64,000 bases of DNA from Roseomonas populi (lineage in GTDB: Bacteria; Pseudomonadota; Alphaproteobacteria; Acetobacterales; Acetobacteraceae): assembly GCF_024594815.1 (NCBI RefSeq), contig NZ_JANJOU010000001.1, positions 248,001-312,000 of the forward strand. Reading direction: 5' to 3'. Below the pieces are notes generated by a model. It did no database searches and was not told where the DNA came from. It worked only from the letters and a program-made list of their open reading frames with translations. Positions within the stretch are counted from its first letter, which is position 1; every line of letters begins with the position of its first letter. Shown here one piece after another: positions 61,933 to 64,000 of this stretch. Both the position numbers and the translations under genes were made by a program.

Positions 61933-62568
61933 ATGCCGAACGCGACCATTCATCTTCACAAGCATGATCTTCCCGACGGGCTTTCGCTCGGCCCCGTCGT
62001 GGCCGTGGACACCGAGACGATGGGGCTGGACCCGCGCCGGGACCGGCTCTGCCTCGTTCAGCTCTCGTCGGGTGATGGCTCTGCGCATTGCGTGCAGATC
62101 GTGCCGCCCTCCCTCGGCGGGCGGGGGGCGGACTGCCCGAACCTCAAGATGCTGCTGGCGGATCCCGCCACCGTAAAGCTGTTCCACTTCGCGCGCTTCG
62201 ACGTGGCGATGCTGCGCCACGCCCTGGGGGTGGAGTGCGCGCCGGTGCGCTGCACGAAGATCGCCTCCAGGCTCGTCCGCACCTACACGGACCGGCACGG
62301 GCTGAAGGACCTGTGCCGGGAGCTGCTGGGGGTGGACATCTCCAAGGGGCAGCAGAGCAGCGACTGGGGAGCGGCCGACCTCTCCCCGGAGCAGCTGGCC
62401 TACGCGGCCTCCGACGTGCTGCACCTGCACGCCCTCTGGTCCCGGCTGGAGGGGATGCTGCGGCGGGAAGGCCGGCTGGAACTGGCGGAGGCCTGCTTCC
62501 GCTTCCTGCCGGTGCGCGGGGCTCTGGACCTGCTGGGCTACACGGAGCCCGACATCTTCGCGCACTGA
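61933..62568 (+). CDS. Ribonuclease D-type 3'-5' exonuclease, short form
   Basis: A 211-residue DEDDy exonuclease: ExoI VAVDTETMGL, ExoII KLFHFARFDVAMLRHALG, ExoIII YAASDVLHLHALW (Tyr four before the Asp). The length is the exonuclease domain only, without the HRDC domains of E. coli RNase D, as is normal for alphaproteobacterial homologues. It trims tRNA and small-RNA 3' ends; a tRNA gene is directly upstream. I chose ATG 61933 (GGGGGAG nine nt upstream); GTG 61912, ATG 61915 and ATG 61924 are alternatives. Confidence 0.92.
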   Translation: MPNATIHLHKHDLPDGLSLGPVVAVDTETMGLDPRRDRLCLVQLSSGDGSAHCVQIVPPSLGGRGADCPNLKMLLADPATVKLFHFARFDVAMLRHALGVECAPVRCTKIASRLVRTYTDRHGLKDLCRELLGVDISKGQQSSDWGAADLSPEQLAYAASDVLHLHALWSRLEGMLRREGRLELAEACFRFLPVRGALDLLGYTEPDIFAH

Positions 62569-62612
62569 GGACGCCCGGCGGCATCGCAGGATTCAAACAT
62601 AGCGATTCCCAT

Positions 62613-62628
62613 TGGCACGATTCTTGAT
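62613..62628 (+). promoter_or_regulatory. sigma-54-like element upstream of lptC
   Basis: TGGCAC (62613-62618) and TTGAT (62624-62628) place GG and the -12 element exactly ten bases apart, as in sigma-54 promoters. The -12 has GA instead of GC. It is 57 bp before the lptC start. Confidence 0.35.
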
Positions 62629-62684
62629 AGTTGGGACCGATCATCCGCGTTGACCGGCCCGCCGGGCGGCCTCATACAAGAGGC

Positions 62685-63452
62685 GTGACCCTTCGCGCCA
62701 CCCTGCCTGCCGAAGCCCCTCGTGAGGGCGCCCCGGGCCTCCTCGGCGCCCGGGCGGATGAGGCCGCCCCCGTTCAGGGGGGCGCGCCAGCCGAGGGGAT
62801 TCCCCCGATTCAGGAGCCGGACGACCGGCCCATCCCCTCCCGCGCCCGGCGGCAGTACACGCGCGGCGCCATGCTGCGCCGCCGCTGGCTGGTGCGGCTT
62901 CTGAAGTTCCTGCTGCCGGCCGGCGCGCTGGCCCTGCTGGCCGCGATCGTGCTGTGGCCGGAGTTCGAGCGCACGGGGGAGAATGCACGGCTCTCCTTCC
63001 GCCGCATGAGCCGCGCCGCCCCGGAATCCGTGCGGGTGGTGGACCCGCGCTACCAGGGCGTGGACGAGCAGGGGCGGCCCTTCAACGTGACGGCCTTCAC
63101 CGCGTCCCAGCAGGGCAGCAGCAACGTGGTGGACCTGGAGGCGCCGCGGGGCGACCTGATGCTCTCGGGCGGGGGCTGGATGCTGGTGGAGAGCAGGACG
63201 GGCGTCTTCGACCGGGATGCGAACATCCTGGACATGAAGGGCGACGTGACGATCTGGCAGGATGACGGGACGTTGATCGAGACGCAGGAGGCAAGGGTGG
63301 ACGTGAAGGGCGGCAACGCCGAAGGCGACCGCCCGATCGCGGCGCAGGGCACTTTCGGCACGGTGACGGGCGAGGGCTTCCGGCTGCGGGATCGCGGCGC
63401 GGTGGTGATCTTCACCGGGCGGGCCCGCGCGGTGCTGGAGGGCGGCCAGTGA
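62685..63452 (+). CDS. lptC: LPS export periplasmic protein LptC
   Basis: Bridges the LptB2FG inner-membrane ABC transporter to LptA during lipopolysaccharide export. From GTG 62685 it has 255 residues: a Pro/Ala/Arg-rich cytoplasmic N-terminus, one membrane helix (FLLPAGALALLAAIVLW), then the jellyroll LptC domain (RVVDPRYQGVDEQGRPFNVTAF, DLMLSGGGWMLVESRTGVFDRDANILDMKGDVTIWQDDGTLIETQEARVDVK, QGTFGTVTGEGFRLRDRGAVVIFTG). ATG 62871 would give the bare 193-residue family core; the upstream stretch has strong GC3 and probably is coding. The lptA start overlaps its stop. Confidence 0.85.
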   Translation: MTLRATLPAEAPREGAPGLLGARADEAAPVQGGAPAEGIPPIQEPDDRPIPSRARRQYTRGAMLRRRWLVRLLKFLLPAGALALLAAIVLWPEFERTGENARLSFRRMSRAAPESVRVVDPRYQGVDEQGRPFNVTAFTASQQGSSNVVDLEAPRGDLMLSGGGWMLVESRTGVFDRDANILDMKGDVTIWQDDGTLIETQEARVDVKGGNAEGDRPIAAQGTFGTVTGEGFRLRDRGAVVIFTGRARAVLEGGQ

Positions 63453-64000
63453 GGGTCCCCGGCAGGATTTCGGCCGTGCGGCGCCTGGCCGTTGCGGCGA
63501 TGGTAGCGGCGCCCTTCGCCGCGTTCCCCCTGGCCGGGGCCGTGGCGCAGCCGCTGAACCTTTCCGGCGGCGGGCCGGTGGAGGTGACGGCGACCGACGG
63601 GATCGAGTGGCGCCAGAACGAGCAGGTGGTGGTGGCGCGCGGCAACGCGAAGGCGGTGCGCGACGGCGTGACGGTGGATGCGGCGCGGCTGATCGCCCGC
63701 TACCGCCCGCGCGGCGGGGCGGCAGCCCAGGCGGCGCAGCAGCAGGAAGGCGGCGACAGCCCGCTCTCGGGCGGCGAGATCTGGCGGTTGGAGGCGGAGG
63801 GCGATGTCCGCATCAGCACCGATACAGACAAGGCCCAGGGCGACCGGGCCGTGTACGACATGGACCAGGCGGTGATGGTGCTGACCGGGCGCGACCTGCG
63901 CCTGGCCACGCCGAACGACACGATCACCGCGCGGGACAGCCTGGAATACTGGTCCCAGCGGCGCATGGCGGTGGCGCGCGGGGCGGCGAAGGTGGTGACG
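63449..64000 (+). CDS. lptA: LPS transport periplasmic protein LptA, partial
   Basis: Periplasmic LPS bridge protein; 184 residues visible before the window ends. It starts at a GTG that overlaps the lptC stop (GTGA); a second GTG at 63476 is possible. A signal peptide (LAVAAMVAAPFAAFPLAGAVAQ) is followed by the OstA beta-jellyroll: PVEVTATDGIEWRQNEQVVVARGNAKAVRDGVTVDAARLIARYRP, a Gln/Ala-rich insert, LEAEGDVRISTDTDKAQGDRAVYDMDQAVMVLTG and DTITARDSLEYWSQRRMAVARG. The C-terminus is outside the window. lptB and rpoN usually follow. Confidence 0.93.
   Translation, partial: MRVPGRISAVRRLAVAAMVAAPFAAFPLAGAVAQPLNLSGGGPVEVTATDGIEWRQNEQVVVARGNAKAVRDGVTVDAARLIARYRPRGGAAAQAAQQQEGGDSPLSGGEIWRLEAEGDVRISTDTDKAQGDRAVYDMDQAVMVLTGRDLRLATPNDTITARDSLEYWSQRRMAVARGAAKVVT

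Overview
The window is one contiguous, very GC-rich (roughly 70%) bacterial chromosome segment from an alphaproteobacterium, most likely an Acetobacteraceae member of the Roseomonas type. This placement is an inference from the gene families and their order: the flagellar order fliL-fliM-DUF6468-motE, MotE and DUF6468 themselves, short RNase D beside lptC-lptA, class II gltBD, and several orphan TctC/Bug solute receptors. I see no insertion sequence, prophage, integrase, rRNA operon or CRISPR array. Genes are dense, and many start codons overlap the previous stop (ATGA, GTGA, TGATG).

Layout. 1-0.9 kb: polyamine synthesis (speE cut by the window edge, speD). 1.0-10.8 kb: flagellar/chemotaxis block with two divergent operons: leftward fliL-fliM-DUF6468-motE-cheY-cheZ and a 924-residue AMIN/repeat protein, rightward flgF-flgG-flgA-flgH. 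10.8-16.7 kb: CsbD, SRAP (HMCES-type) protein, three small lipoproteins that share an R-x-GAPL motif, and purine/ureide genes (uraH, a flavoprotein that may replace uricase, an M20 ureidohydrolase). 16.7-20.7 kb: thrS-infC and a LuxR regulator. 20.8-29 kb: SDR with divergent LysR, purU, CBS protein, an NdvA-like ABC exporter, two tandem Bug receptors and two unknown small ORFs. 29-39 kb: GST, PHA depolymerase, a four-PAS hybrid kinase, a glycine-zipper lipoprotein, 3-methyladenine glycosylase, zinc metallopeptidase, the ohr/ohrR pair and an epimerase-like protein.

39.2-53.6 kb is the accessory part: about 14.4 kb of catabolic genes in two divergent units. Unit one, leftward from 45621, has an intradiol (hydroxyquinol-type) ring-cleavage dioxygenase, SDR, BKACE/DUF849 beta-keto-acid cleavage enzyme, MDR oxidoreductase, cupin, Bug receptor and exported amidohydrolase. 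A divergent LacI regulator follows, with two operator-like repeats in between. Unit two has a FAD dehydrogenase, Bug receptor and IclR regulator running leftward, and a NitT/TauT-type ABC importer plus a RutB-like ureidoacrylate/carbamate hydrolase running rightward. A double dyad lies between those two arms. The gene content suggests import of aromatic or N-carbamoyl compounds, ring cleavage and thiolase-independent beta-keto-acid cleavage; I do not recognise the exact pathway.

53.7-64 kb returns to core genes: TPR protein, GST, gltB-gltD (with unusual interleaved inverted repeats upstream of gltD), tRNA-Leu(CAG), RNase D, lptC and the start of lptA. All functional calls come from reading motifs by eye; no database search was run.
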